DNA of 64,000 bases from Sneathiella sedimenti (GTDB lineage: Bacteria > Pseudomonadota > Alphaproteobacteria > Sneathiellales > Sneathiellaceae), in assembly GCF_017313765.1 (NCBI RefSeq), contig NZ_JAFLNC010000005.1:124001-188000 (forward strand). The letters run 5' to 3'. Within the stretch, counting starts at the first letter, position 1. Each line of letters begins with the position of its first letter. This document shows, one piece after another, positions 1 to 7,474 of the stretch. Under the pieces are notes generated by a model. It had not been told where the DNA came from. It saw only the letters and a program-made list of their open reading frames with translations, and made no database searches. The position numbers and the translations under genes were made by a program.

Positions 1-1
1 G

Positions 2-331
2 GCGATCGAGAGCTATCCGCATAAATATGATTATCGCGTCTGGCCCGGCCCCAACTCCAACAGCTTTATTGGCCATATAGGCCGCGCGGTACCGGAACTT
101 GCACTCGATCTGCCACCAACCGCTATCGGCAAGGATTACATCTCCGGCGGTGTCCCGTTTGGCAGCGCCGTGAGCGGGCGAGGGGTTCAGTTTTCAGTTT
201 TGGGGTACGGCGGTTTCACGGCCAGCCCAGTGGAAGGAGTGGAACTGCATCTACTCGGACTTACCCTCGGTCTCGATGTCGATGACGCCGCGCTCAAGCT
301 GCCGGGATTCGGCCGGGTCGAGCTGTTCTAG
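2..331 (+). CDS. DUF3750 family protein, C-terminal part (5' end outside window)
   Basis: The reading frame is open from base 2 to the TAG at 329-331 and has no start inside the window, so this is the last ~109 residues of a longer protein. The segment WPGPNSNSFIGHIGRAVPEL, then LPPTAIGKDYI and a glycine-rich end finishing KLPGFGRVELF, is the pattern I recognise from the C-terminus of DUF3750 proteins, an uncharacterised family of alphaproteobacteria and relatives. Its function is unknown; the WPGPNSN motif is the family's most conserved stretch. The stop codon overlaps by four bases the stop of the convergent MarR gene. The family assignment rests on recalled motif resemblance, not on a search. 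Confidence 0.75.
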   Translation, partial: AIESYPHKYDYRVWPGPNSNSFIGHIGRAVPELALDLPPTAIGKDYISGGVPFGSAVSGRGVQFSVLGYGGFTASPVEGVELHLLGLTLGLDVDDAALKLPGFGRVELF

Positions 332-822
332 CCTTCCTGAAGGTCCTCCGCCGTCGCATCGAGGCGGTTCAGGAAATTATCAAGCTGCTCAATCTCCTCC
401 GGGCTGAACTCGGCGAGGAGCTGGTTTTCATAGTCCTGCGCGAGCGGAATGATCTCCGCGAGGGTCGATTGACCCGCCTGTGTAAGGAACAGCGCGGCGG
501 AGCGTCGGTCCCCCTCCACTGTGCGTTTCTCCAGGCGGCCCGATTTTACGAGCCGTTCCACCGCCCGGCTGATGCTGACCTTGTCGAGGGAGGCGAGCGG
601 GGCAATCTCGCGCGCAGTCAGGCCGGGATTGGAGCCCAGCAACGCCACAATCCGCCATTCCGCGATGGTCAGGTCGAACAGGGCGGAGTATTTCGCCGCG
701 AGGCTGCGGCTGATCATCCCGGATAACTTGGTCAGCCGGTAGGGAAGGAACCGGGGCAGATAGAGAGTGCGTTGCATTTCATTCATCGAAACGGCCTTGA
801 CATTATTCAGTACCCGATCCAT
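328..822 (-). CDS. MarR family transcriptional regulator
   Basis: This 164-residue protein has the single winged-helix layout of MarR repressors: a helical N-terminus, recognition helix around residues 65-90 (TAREIAPLASLDKVSISRAV), the wing with the family-typical DRRSA segment near residue 106, and C-terminal dimerisation helices. It is divergent from hppD with 51 bases between the starts, and a 7-bp inverted repeat lies in that gap. MarR proteins beside tyrosine or aromatic catabolism genes commonly repress the neighbour and respond to an aromatic acid, so control of hppD (and of itself) is the natural inference. The first ATG has no clear ribosome site; ATG at 786 is a possible alternative start. 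Confidence 0.88.
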   Translation of the reverse strand: MDRVLNNVKAVSMNEMQRTLYLPRFLPYRLTKLSGMISRSLAAKYSALFDLTIAEWRIVALLGSNPGLTAREIAPLASLDKVSISRAVERLVKSGRLEKRTVEGDRRSAALFLTQAGQSTLAEIIPLAQDYENQLLAEFSPEEIEQLDNFLNRLDATAEDLQEG

Positions 823-834
823 TTTACGGATTAA

Positions 835-850
835 AGTTTCAAATGAAACT
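835..850. promoter_or_regulatory. Candidate MarR operator between the regulator and hppD
   Basis: AGTTTCA-AA-TGAAACT is a perfect 7-bp inverted repeat with a 2-bp centre, placed in the 51-bp divergent gap. Size and symmetry fit a MarR dimer site. It would cover the leaders or promoters of both genes. Binding is inferred from position only. Confidence 0.65.
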
Positions 851-873
851 ACTTTCTGACCGGAGGGATCGAT

Positions 874-1932
874 ATGGCTGATTTATGGGACAATCCGATG
901 GAAACTGACGGCTTCGAATTCGTCGAATATGCCGCGCCGGACCCGGAGGCCTTGGGCAAGCTGTTTATCTCGATGGGCTTTCGTCCGGTGGCAAAGCATC
1001 GCTCCAAGGATGTGACCCTCTACCGTCAGGGGGATGTCAATTTCATTGTCAATGCCGAGCCCAACAGCTTCGCCCAGTCCTTCGCCCGCATTCACGGGCC
1101 CTGCGCCTGCGCCATGGCATTCCGGGTAAAGAACGCGGCGAAGGCCATCAAGCGCGCGGAGGAACTCGGCGCCTGGGTCGTACCGTCGGACGCGGGACCG
1201 ATGGAGTTGAATATTCCGGCAATCAAGGGAATCGGGGATTCGCTTATCTATCTTGTGGATCGTTATGGCGACAAGGGCACCATTTATGATGTGGATTTCC
1301 TCCCCATTGAGGGAGAGGAACGCCATCCCGCGGGGAACGGCCTCACCTATATCGATCACCTGACCCATAATGTCCATCGCGGGCGCATGGCCGAATGGTC
1401 GGAATTCTATGAGCGCCTGTTCAATTTCCGGGAAATTCGCTATTTCGACATCGAGGGCAAGCTGACGGGCCTGAAAAGCAAGGCGATGACGAGCCCGTGC
1501 GGCAAGATCCGCATCCCGATCAACGAAAGCTCTGACGACAAATCGCAGATTCAGGAATATCTCAATGCCTATCATGGCGAGGGGATCCAGCATATCGCCC
1601 TCGGCACCAATGATATTTACTCGACCGTCTCGGCCATGCGCGAGACAGGCACGCTGTTTCAGGAAACGCCTGACACCTATTTTGAACAGATAGATAGCCG
1701 TGTGAAATACCACGGCGAGGATGTCGAAAAGCTCAAGGCGTTACAGATCCTGATCGACGGCGCACCTACGGAGGGGCAGGGCCTCCTGCTCCAGATATTC
1801 ACCCAGAATGTGATCGGCCCGATTTTCTTCGAGATTATCCAGAGAAAGGGCAACGAAGGGTTCGGCGAGGGCAATTTCCAGGCCCTTTTCGAATCAATCG
1901 AGCTCGACCAGATCCGCCGGGGTGTTATCTAA
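874..1932 (+). CDS. hppD: 4-hydroxyphenylpyruvate dioxygenase
   Basis: Non-haem Fe(II) enzyme that converts 4-hydroxyphenylpyruvate to homogentisate in tyrosine breakdown; cytosolic. The 352-residue length is normal. The three expected iron ligands are visible: His162 in DHLTHNV, His240 in GEGIQHIAL and Glu320 in GPIFFEIIQRKG, and the C-terminal stretch GFGEGNFQALFESIELDQ is the family signature that closes the active site. The N-terminal half is the usual degenerate VOC half without metal ligands. The start at 874 follows GGAGGG with a 6-base spacing. The rest of the homogentisate pathway is not adjacent, so only the regulator is linked here. Confidence 0.97.
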   Translation: MADLWDNPMETDGFEFVEYAAPDPEALGKLFISMGFRPVAKHRSKDVTLYRQGDVNFIVNAEPNSFAQSFARIHGPCACAMAFRVKNAAKAIKRAEELGAWVVPSDAGPMELNIPAIKGIGDSLIYLVDRYGDKGTIYDVDFLPIEGEERHPAGNGLTYIDHLTHNVHRGRMAEWSEFYERLFNFREIRYFDIEGKLTGLKSKAMTSPCGKIRIPINESSDDKSQIQEYLNAYHGEGIQHIALGTNDIYSTVSAMRETGTLFQETPDTYFEQIDSRVKYHGEDVEKLKALQILIDGAPTEGQGLLLQIFTQNVIGPIFFEIIQRKGNEGFGEGNFQALFESIELDQIRRGVI

Positions 1933-1940
1933 AGGCTGTA

Positions 1941-2726
1941 TCAGGATTTATTTTTATCCGCCTGTTCGGCTGACTCCCGTGCCGCCGCGATAAGCGCCTG
2001 CATCTGTTCACTCGATATCACGCCGGGAATAAACTCATCCCCGATGACAAAGGCCGGTGTGCCACTGATCCCAAGCTGTTTGGCGAGGGCATAGTTCTTT
2101 TCGACAACGGCGCGCACCGCGTCCTTTTTCATGTCAGCCTCAAGCTTTTCCAGGTCGAGACCAACGTCCGTTGCAATACTGCGGATACGTTCCATCGTCA
2201 GCCCGCCACGACTGCTCATCAGGGCGGTATGGAATTCAAGGTATTTACCCTGTTCAATTGAGGCGATGGCCGCCTGAGCGGCAAGGAAGGAGTCCGCGCC
2301 GAGAATAGGAAATTCCTTCAGGACCAAGCGGATATTGCCGTCCGCCTCGACGGCTTTCATGACTTCGGGGAACGTCTGCTTGCAATAGCCGCAGCGGTAG
2401 TCAAAAAATTCCACAATCGTCACATCGCCGTCGGGATTACCGGCAACAAAGCTGTATCCATCCTCTTTCAGCTCCGTCGATAGCGACGCCAGCAAACCCT
2501 TACGATCCGTCGCGGCCGCCATCTCTTCCTGCTTGGCGAGTTCTGCAATTACCTCCCGCAGAACCTGCGGATTGGACAGGAGATAGGCGCGCACCCGTTC
2601 GCCAAATTCATCCTCCGTTGTGGTTGGTTTCTCCATCATATATTGATAGACGCCAAAGGCGATCAACCCGACAAGCGCGACGAATGAAAGGATGCTGAGA
2701 CTACTGAGCTTTGTTCTGGCGGACAT
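1941..2726 (-). CDS. Membrane-anchored DsbA-family thiol oxidoreductase (ScsC/Com1-like)
   Basis: Predicted periplasmic disulfide oxidoreductase or isomerase. From the ATG at 2726 it has 261 residues: an N-terminal membrane anchor or signal (residues ~10-30), a charged helical stalk with EDEFGERVRAYLLSNPQVL that resembles the oligomerisation stalk of ScsC/Com1 proteins, then a DsbA thioredoxin fold with the active site CGYC (Cys112 and Cys115) and the cis-proline loop GISGTPAFVIG. An in-frame ATG at 2777 would add 17 residues (GQYYYSESV...) ahead of the anchor; I prefer 2726 because it gives a normal signal segment. The gene is tail to tail with hppD, 8 bases apart, and faces away from mscL. 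Confidence 0.88.
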   Translation of the reverse strand: MSARTKLSSLSILSFVALVGLIAFGVYQYMMEKPTTTEDEFGERVRAYLLSNPQVLREVIAELAKQEEMAAATDRKGLLASLSTELKEDGYSFVAGNPDGDVTIVEFFDYRCGYCKQTFPEVMKAVEADGNIRLVLKEFPILGADSFLAAQAAIASIEQGKYLEFHTALMSSRGGLTMERIRSIATDVGLDLEKLEADMKKDAVRAVVEKNYALAKQLGISGTPAFVIGDEFIPGVISSEQMQALIAAARESAEQADKNKS

Positions 2727-2796
2727 TAAAACACTTTCGGAATAATAATATTGACCGAGTATGCCCACGGCCAACATAAAATCAAATAAACTTTCC

Positions 2797-2810
2797 TGTG
2801 ATCATTCACA
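2797..2810. promoter_or_regulatory. Short dyad TGTGA-N4-TCACA upstream of the DsbA-like gene
   Basis: TGTGATCATTCACA has 5-bp arms and a 4-bp centre. The arms match a CRP/FNR-type half-site, but the spacing is two bases shorter than the CRP consensus. It lies in the AT-rich region between the divergent DsbA-like gene and mscL. It may be chance. Confidence 0.3.
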
Positions 2811-2961
2811 CAGCACAGCTATTACAGGTATTTCCCCTCCGGAAGAAACAAGATTGTGGATTCTCCAAAGTATATTATAGTTAAAATCGCGGGAAGACTG
2901 CGCAAAACCCCGTAACAGAGTACGAATAAGCGCTTATACTTTATTGAGTTGGGGGTAGGGA

Positions 2962-3381
2962 ATGCTTAAAGAATTTAAAGAATTCGCCATGCGTGGCAAT
3001 GTTGTCGATATGGCCGTTGGTATCATTATTGGTGCCGCGTTTGGAACTATTGTCAAATCGCTCGTCGCTGATGTGATTATGCCGCCAATTGGAATGCTGC
3101 TTGGCGGCGTGGATTTCACCGACTTCTTTATTACTCTTTCCAGCGGAAGCTATGAGACCCTCGAGGCCGCAAAAGAGGCCGGCGCGGTCACCCTGAATTA
3201 TGGCGCCTTTTTTAATACGGTGATCAGCTTTATCATCGTCGCCTTCGCGGTTTTCCTCCTCATCAAGCAGGTTAACCGCTTGACCAAGAAGGAAGAGGAA
3301 GCGCCTGCAGAGCCAGCTCCGCCGCCACGCGAAGAGGTTTTGCTCGAAGAAATTCGCGATTTGCTGAAAAGCCAGAAGTAA
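2962..3381 (+). CDS. mscL: Large-conductance mechanosensitive channel
   Basis: Inner-membrane emergency valve that opens under hypo-osmotic shock. The 139-residue product shows the full family layout: an amphipathic N-terminal helix [22 protein letters not shown]1 with the gate-lining [18 protein letters not shown], the [13 protein letters not shown] periplasmic entry, TM2 ([25 protein letters not shown]) and a charged C-terminal bundle ending [16 protein letters not shown]. The periplasmic loop carries the insertion [17 protein letters not shown], which is normal in alphaproteobacteria. It is monocistronic and followed by a strong hairpin. No odd features. Confidence 0.97.
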   Translation: MLKEFKEFAMRGNVVDMAVGIIIGAAFGTIVKSLVADVIMPPIGMLLGGVDFTDFFITLSSGSYETLEAAKEAGAVTLNYGAFFNTVISFIIVAFAVFLLIKQVNRLTKKEEEAPAEPAPPPREEVLLEEIRDLLKSQK

Positions 3382-3388
3382 ACTACGG

Positions 3389-3420
3389 AGGCGTCACGGA
3401 TTATTCTTTTCGTGACGCCT
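3389..3420. terminator. Hairpin between convergent mscL and the M48 protease gene
   Basis: AGGCGTCACG and CGTGACGCCT form a perfect 10-bp stem around a 12-base loop that contains the stop codon of the opposite gene. There is no clean T-run on either side, so it may act as a bidirectional terminator or as an RNA 3' end stabiliser. Confidence 0.6.
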
Positions 3421-4750
3421 GGTTTGCGTAAGTAATGATATCTTCCAAACGAAGATAGGACGGGCTGCCGATTTTAAAGAAGTCCTGCGCCCGCTTCGCA
3501 TGGAAGATGGCCTTTTGATATTCCCCCTCCAAAAGAGACCGTTCAGCGCTCGCCATGGACAGCATTCCCGTATCTCCGGTCCGGCTGTAGGCGGTAGCCA
3601 GCTGGTCCCAAGTATTGCCGTCGTTGGGATCGATTGCGAGGCTGTCATTCAGTACGGCGATGGCGCGTTCTGCATCCCGCACATCCCCTGTCGCATTCAG
3701 GACGGTACCATAAAAAGTCAATATTAACGGCTCGTTTGGTGCGAGCGTAATGGCTGTCTCAAGGGAGGGAAGGGCCCCCATGATATCGCCGTTCTCATAG
3801 AGCGCCTGTGCTTTCAACTCGTGGAAATAGGGATCGCTGGGGTTTTCCGCGATAAGGCTATCGATCTCCTTGATTGCCTTGGGAAGATCGGGATACCTGA
3901 AAAAGCCGATTGCCCGGGCATAGCGCGCTTCGATGCTATTGTCGCTCACCGGGTATTTTTTCAGGGTCTTGGGCAGCGGCCGTGTAAACCCGTAGAGCTT
4001 GCCCTGCATCCGTTTAAGGGCAATGACATCCTCCTCGCTTGGCGGTGTATCCTTATAGGGGGATTTATCCACCCGCTGCGCCAGGGCCGCAACACGTTCA
4101 CTGCTGACGGGATGGCTCCGGTAATAGGAAGAAATGGTCGTCTGTGGCTGGTACTGCCCCTGGCCGATGATTTCCAGAAACTCCAGCATGCCGCGCCCGG
4201 ACTGGCCGGTCCGGTTAAGATAGGTGATCGCCGCCTGGTCAGCAGATGATTCCTGCGTCCGGCTGTAGCTGAGGAAGGATTTCGTCGCCGCATCCTGCGA
4301 GCCGAGAACCACCGCCGCACCGGCTTCCCCGCCGCCTGCCACCATGGCCGCGAGACCAAGGATCATGCCGACTATACTTTTGACATTCGCTTTGGCGAGC
4401 GCATCCTGCATCCGCGCCAGATGGCCACCCGCGATATGGCCCGTTTCATGGGCAATCACGCCTTTGAGCTGGCCCGGGGTCTCGACCCGCTCCAAAAGCC
4501 CCCGAAACATGAAAAGCCGCTGTCCGCCCGCGACAAAAGCGTTGAGATCGGTGCTATTGATGATATAAATTTCCACATCATCACCGTTCAGTCCCGCCGC
4601 CCTGAACAGAGGCCTTGCGTAAGCACGAAGGGTATGTTCAATTTCTGCGTCACGAATGAAGGAAGGGGCCGTCTGTTTGGCAGAAGCGTTCCCCAAAGAC
4701 AGCAACAGGACCAAGATTATGGATACCGGCGTTAATATGCGTTTGATCAA
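3401..4750 (-). CDS. Periplasmic M48 metalloprotease with TPR repeats (BepA/YfgC-like)
   Basis: The 449-residue product starts with a signal peptide (MIKRILTPVSIILVLLLSLG, cleavage likely after NASA), then an M48 peptidase domain with zinc site H101-E-T-G-H105 and a third ligand Glu167 in QESSADQA, then C-terminal TPR-like helices (residues ~270-430) with NPSDPYFHELKAQALYENGD and APNEPLILTFYGTVLNATGD. This order matches BepA, which degrades or matures outer-membrane proteins such as LptD at the BAM complex; the same role is inferred. The start is TTG at 4750 preceded by AAAGGAA at good spacing; moving downstream would delete the signal peptide. It overlaps the divergent start of the next gene. 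Confidence 0.92.
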   Translation of the reverse strand: MIKRILTPVSIILVLLLSLGNASAKQTAPSFIRDAEIEHTLRAYARPLFRAAGLNGDDVEIYIINSTDLNAFVAGGQRLFMFRGLLERVETPGQLKGVIAHETGHIAGGHLARMQDALAKANVKSIVGMILGLAAMVAGGGEAGAAVVLGSQDAATKSFLSYSRTQESSADQAAITYLNRTGQSGRGMLEFLEIIGQGQYQPQTTISSYYRSHPVSSERVAALAQRVDKSPYKDTPPSEEDVIALKRMQGKLYGFTRPLPKTLKKYPVSDNSIEARYARAIGFFRYPDLPKAIKEIDSLIAENPSDPYFHELKAQALYENGDIMGALPSLETAITLAPNEPLILTFYGTVLNATGDVRDAERAIAVLNDSLAIDPNDGNTWDQLATAYSRTGDTGMLSMASAERSLLEGEYQKAIFHAKRAQDFFKIGSPSYLRLEDIITYANQASRKE

Positions 4751-6254
4751 GAATAAATTCCTTTCGTCACTTCCTCAAACTAGGAATTGCGGCCGCGCCC
4801 GTCAATGGAAGGTTAGATTGTTCTCCCTCGCATGTCTTGCGCCGATCGCTCTCAGCGCCTGTAGCGGCCCGAGTGTTCCCGTCGGTGAAATTGGCAATGT
4901 CGAGGGAAATCTCGGTGGTGCGGCGTCCGATGAACCGCGCGCGACCCTCGTCGCGGAGGATATTCTCTCCTCCGGCGGCACCGCGGCGGATGCGGCAACC
5001 GCCCTTTACTTCACCCTTGCCGTTACCTATCCGGTTGCTGCATCCCTTGGGGGTGGCGGTGAGTGCATTGTCTATGACACCAAAACGAATAAACTCGAGA
5101 ACCTCCAATTCTTCAATCGCGCCCCGGCTGGCGGCGGTTCGATCTCCATACCCGGCAATATCCGGGGCATGGCGGCGTTGCAGGCGCGTTACGGCAAGCT
5201 TGAATGGTCGCAGCTTCTGTCCCCGGCCGAGAAAATCGCCAATTTCGGCCAGCCGCTTTCCCGTGCCCAGCATATGGCTATGGTCCTGAACAAGGATCAG
5301 CTTCTCCTCGACTACAATCTCCAGAGCATATTCATGGATAAAGATGGAGAGTTTGTGGCAGAGGGCACGAAAATCCGCCAGATCCGCCTCGCCAGCCTGT
5401 TGTCGGCCTTGCGTTCTGAAGGCGGGGCCTCCTTCTACAGCGGCAACTGGGCGCGCACCTTTATCGAGGATTCGCGCGCTGCCGGTGGCAAGGTGCAAAT
5501 TTCAGACATGCTTAATTTCAAGCCGGTCTGGCTCGACGCCCAAAGCTTCCGCGTCGATAACAATATGGCCGGCGTTTCCGCTGGCCCGTCGGGCGATATT
5601 TACCGCAAACTGTGGAAATCACTCTTTGACGGTAAGGGCCTTCTCGGTATCGATGTCGCAATTCCCCAGAGTGAAATCGCCAAGGCCACGGCGGCTGTCT
5701 TCTCCGAGACGCGCGGCATCTCGCCCTTTATCAGCCATGGCACCACCTCTTTTGTCACCGCGGATAACCAGGGTGGCGCGGTGGCCTGTGTCGTCGGTCT
5801 CGGTGCGCCGTTCGGCAGTGGCTATATGGGCGAAATAACCGGCATTGTCATGGCCGGGAACCTGCCACCGGAACGCCGGGAGTTTCCGTCCTCTCCGCTA
5901 CTGATCGTCAATATCCCGAACAAGGATTTCTACTATGGCGGCGCGGCGACGGGCGGTGCGGCGGCAACCGTCGCCTCTGTTGCGACGGCCCTCAATGTAT
6001 TTGCCAAGGGCAGCGCGCTCGATCCGGCCATGGATTCCGCGCGGCTCTTTACCATGGGCGAGGGACTCCCGCTGCTCTATGAAAGCTCCATGGCGGACAC
6101 GGACGTGAACAGCCTGGCAACCGACTTCCCGGTGATGGTGGAAGTTGACCGTCTGGCCGCCGTCAACGCGGTCTATTGCCGGGACGGCAAGGTCTTCAAC
6201 TGTATCTCCCGCCATGATCCACGGGGTTACGGCCTGTCTCTGATCGAAAACTGA
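4737..6254 (+). CDS. Gamma-glutamyltransferase-like lipoprotein
   Basis: The 505-residue protein (from ATG 4737) has a lipoprotein signal with lipobox LSAC (Cys42), so it should be anchored in the envelope. The body resembles gamma-glutamyltranspeptidases: the GGTAADAATALYFTLAV segment near the N-terminus, and after the expected autoprocessing point HGTTSFVTAD, with Thr336 as the likely nucleophile (the canonical motif is TTHxxVVD). GGTs hydrolyse or transfer the gamma-glutamyl group of glutathione. The His of the canonical motif is replaced by Ser and the usual GSRI-type loop is not obvious, so substrate and activity are uncertain. The start is awkward: it overlaps the divergent M48 start by 14 bases and has no good ribosome site; TTG at 4743 is an alternative. 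Confidence 0.78.
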   Translation: MRLIKNKFLSSLPQTRNCGRARQWKVRLFSLACLAPIALSACSGPSVPVGEIGNVEGNLGGAASDEPRATLVAEDILSSGGTAADAATALYFTLAVTYPVAASLGGGGECIVYDTKTNKLENLQFFNRAPAGGGSISIPGNIRGMAALQARYGKLEWSQLLSPAEKIANFGQPLSRAQHMAMVLNKDQLLLDYNLQSIFMDKDGEFVAEGTKIRQIRLASLLSALRSEGGASFYSGNWARTFIEDSRAAGGKVQISDMLNFKPVWLDAQSFRVDNNMAGVSAGPSGDIYRKLWKSLFDGKGLLGIDVAIPQSEIAKATAAVFSETRGISPFISHGTTSFVTADNQGGAVACVVGLGAPFGSGYMGEITGIVMAGNLPPERREFPSSPLLIVNIPNKDFYYGGAATGGAAATVASVATALNVFAKGSALDPAMDSARLFTMGEGLPLLYESSMADTDVNSLATDFPVMVEVDRLAAVNAVYCRDGKVFNCISRHDPRGYGLSLIEN

Positions 6255-6278
6255 TAACGACAATCCGAAGGTAGAAAC

Positions 6279-7439
6279 ATGACACGCAAGCCGGGCCGGG
6301 AAATCAGCCCCTTTATCGCCATGGAAGTTCTGAAAGCCGCGAACCTGCGCGAACAGCAGGGCGGGGAGGTCTTTCATATGGAAGTGGGACAACCGGGTAC
6401 ACCTGCGCCGTCGAAAGTGCTGGCCGCCGCGAAGGACGCGCTGGAGAATCAGCAGATCGGCTATACGGATGCACTCGGCATTGCGCCGCTGCGCGAAGCG
6501 ATCGCCCGCCACTATAAGGATTTTTACGGCATCGACGTGCCGATGGAACGGGTTGTCGTGACCACCGGGTCATCCGGCGGCTTTCTCCTGACCTTCCTCT
6601 CCGCCTTTGAAAAGGGCGACGGTATCGTGCTCGCCGAACCAGGCTATCCTGCTTATCGCAATATTCTCACTTCACTCGATCTCGTGCCCGTCGGCTTGCC
6701 CTGTCAGGAGGCGACAAATTTCCAGCCGACCCCGGACCTGATCGACACGCTGACGGACCCTATTGCCGGATTACTTGTTGCCAGCCCGTCGAACCCCACT
6801 GGCACCATGATCAAGAAGGACGAACTGGCGGCACTAATCGATTACTGCCAGGAACATGGATTGCAGTTCATCTCCGACGAGATATATCACGGCATCACCT
6901 ATGATGAGCCGGCGACCACCGCACTGGAACTGACGGACGAGGCGATTATTATCAATTCCTTCTCCAAATATTTCTCCATGACCGGCTGGCGGCTCGGCTG
7001 GATGATCGTGCCCGAGCGGCTGGTCAGCACAATCGAGAAACTCGCGCAGAACCTCTTTATCTCACCGCCCGCGCTCAGCCAGTATGCCGCCATCTCCGCG
7101 TTCGAGTGTCGGGACGAGATGGAGGAAAATGTCAGGGCTTACGCTCGCAACCGGGAAATCCTGTTGCGTGAATTACCAAAATTCGGCCTCTCGCGGCTGG
7201 CCGCCGCCGATGGTGCGTTCTATGTCTATGCGGATGTACGGGATTTCACCAATGACTCGGTAGCGTTCTGTAAAAAAATGCTGAACGAGACAGGCGTTGC
7301 GGCGACCCCCGGGCTCGATTTCGATCCCCATCGGGGCAACGGATATGTCCGCTTTTCCTTTGCCGGATCGACAGCCACCATCGAACAGGCCGTTGAACGG
7401 CTGAAGGACTGGCCCGGCATTAAAAAAGGGAGCCAATAA
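6279..7439 (+). CDS. PLP-dependent aminotransferase, class I/II
   Basis: A fold-type I aminotransferase of 386 residues. Visible signatures are the substrate and cofactor segment SPSNPTGTMI, the Asp of ISDEIYHGITY that pairs with the pyridine nitrogen, and the Schiff-base lysine Lys230 in NSFSKYFSMTGWRLGW; an Arg near the C-terminus (GYVRFSFAG) should bind the substrate carboxylate. Enzymes of this group transfer amino groups between aspartate, aromatic or aliphatic amino acids and 2-oxoglutarate; the exact substrate cannot be read here. It starts 24 bases after the GGT-like gene, with GAAGG ahead of the ATG, so the two are probably co-transcribed, and it ends in a strong terminator. Confidence 0.93.
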   Translation: MTRKPGREISPFIAMEVLKAANLREQQGGEVFHMEVGQPGTPAPSKVLAAAKDALENQQIGYTDALGIAPLREAIARHYKDFYGIDVPMERVVVTTGSSGGFLLTFLSAFEKGDGIVLAEPGYPAYRNILTSLDLVPVGLPCQEATNFQPTPDLIDTLTDPIAGLLVASPSNPTGTMIKKDELAALIDYCQEHGLQFISDEIYHGITYDEPATTALELTDEAIIINSFSKYFSMTGWRLGWMIVPERLVSTIEKLAQNLFISPPALSQYAAISAFECRDEMEENVRAYARNREILLRELPKFGLSRLAAADGAFYVYADVRDFTNDSVAFCKKMLNETGVAATPGLDFDPHRGNGYVRFSFAGSTATIEQAVERLKDWPGIKKGSQ

Positions 7440-7450
7440 GCTCCCTTTTT
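7423..7450. terminator. Bidirectional rho-independent terminator after the aminotransferase gene
   Basis: AAAAAGGGAGC-CAATAA-GCTCCCTTTTT is a perfect 11-bp stem, with A-tract and T-tract on its two sides. The loop holds the aminotransferase stop codon. It also lies just past the end of rne (7475) and can serve both directions. Confidence 0.9.
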
Positions 7451-7474
7451 ATCATCTCATGGTCTGATCAAAGC

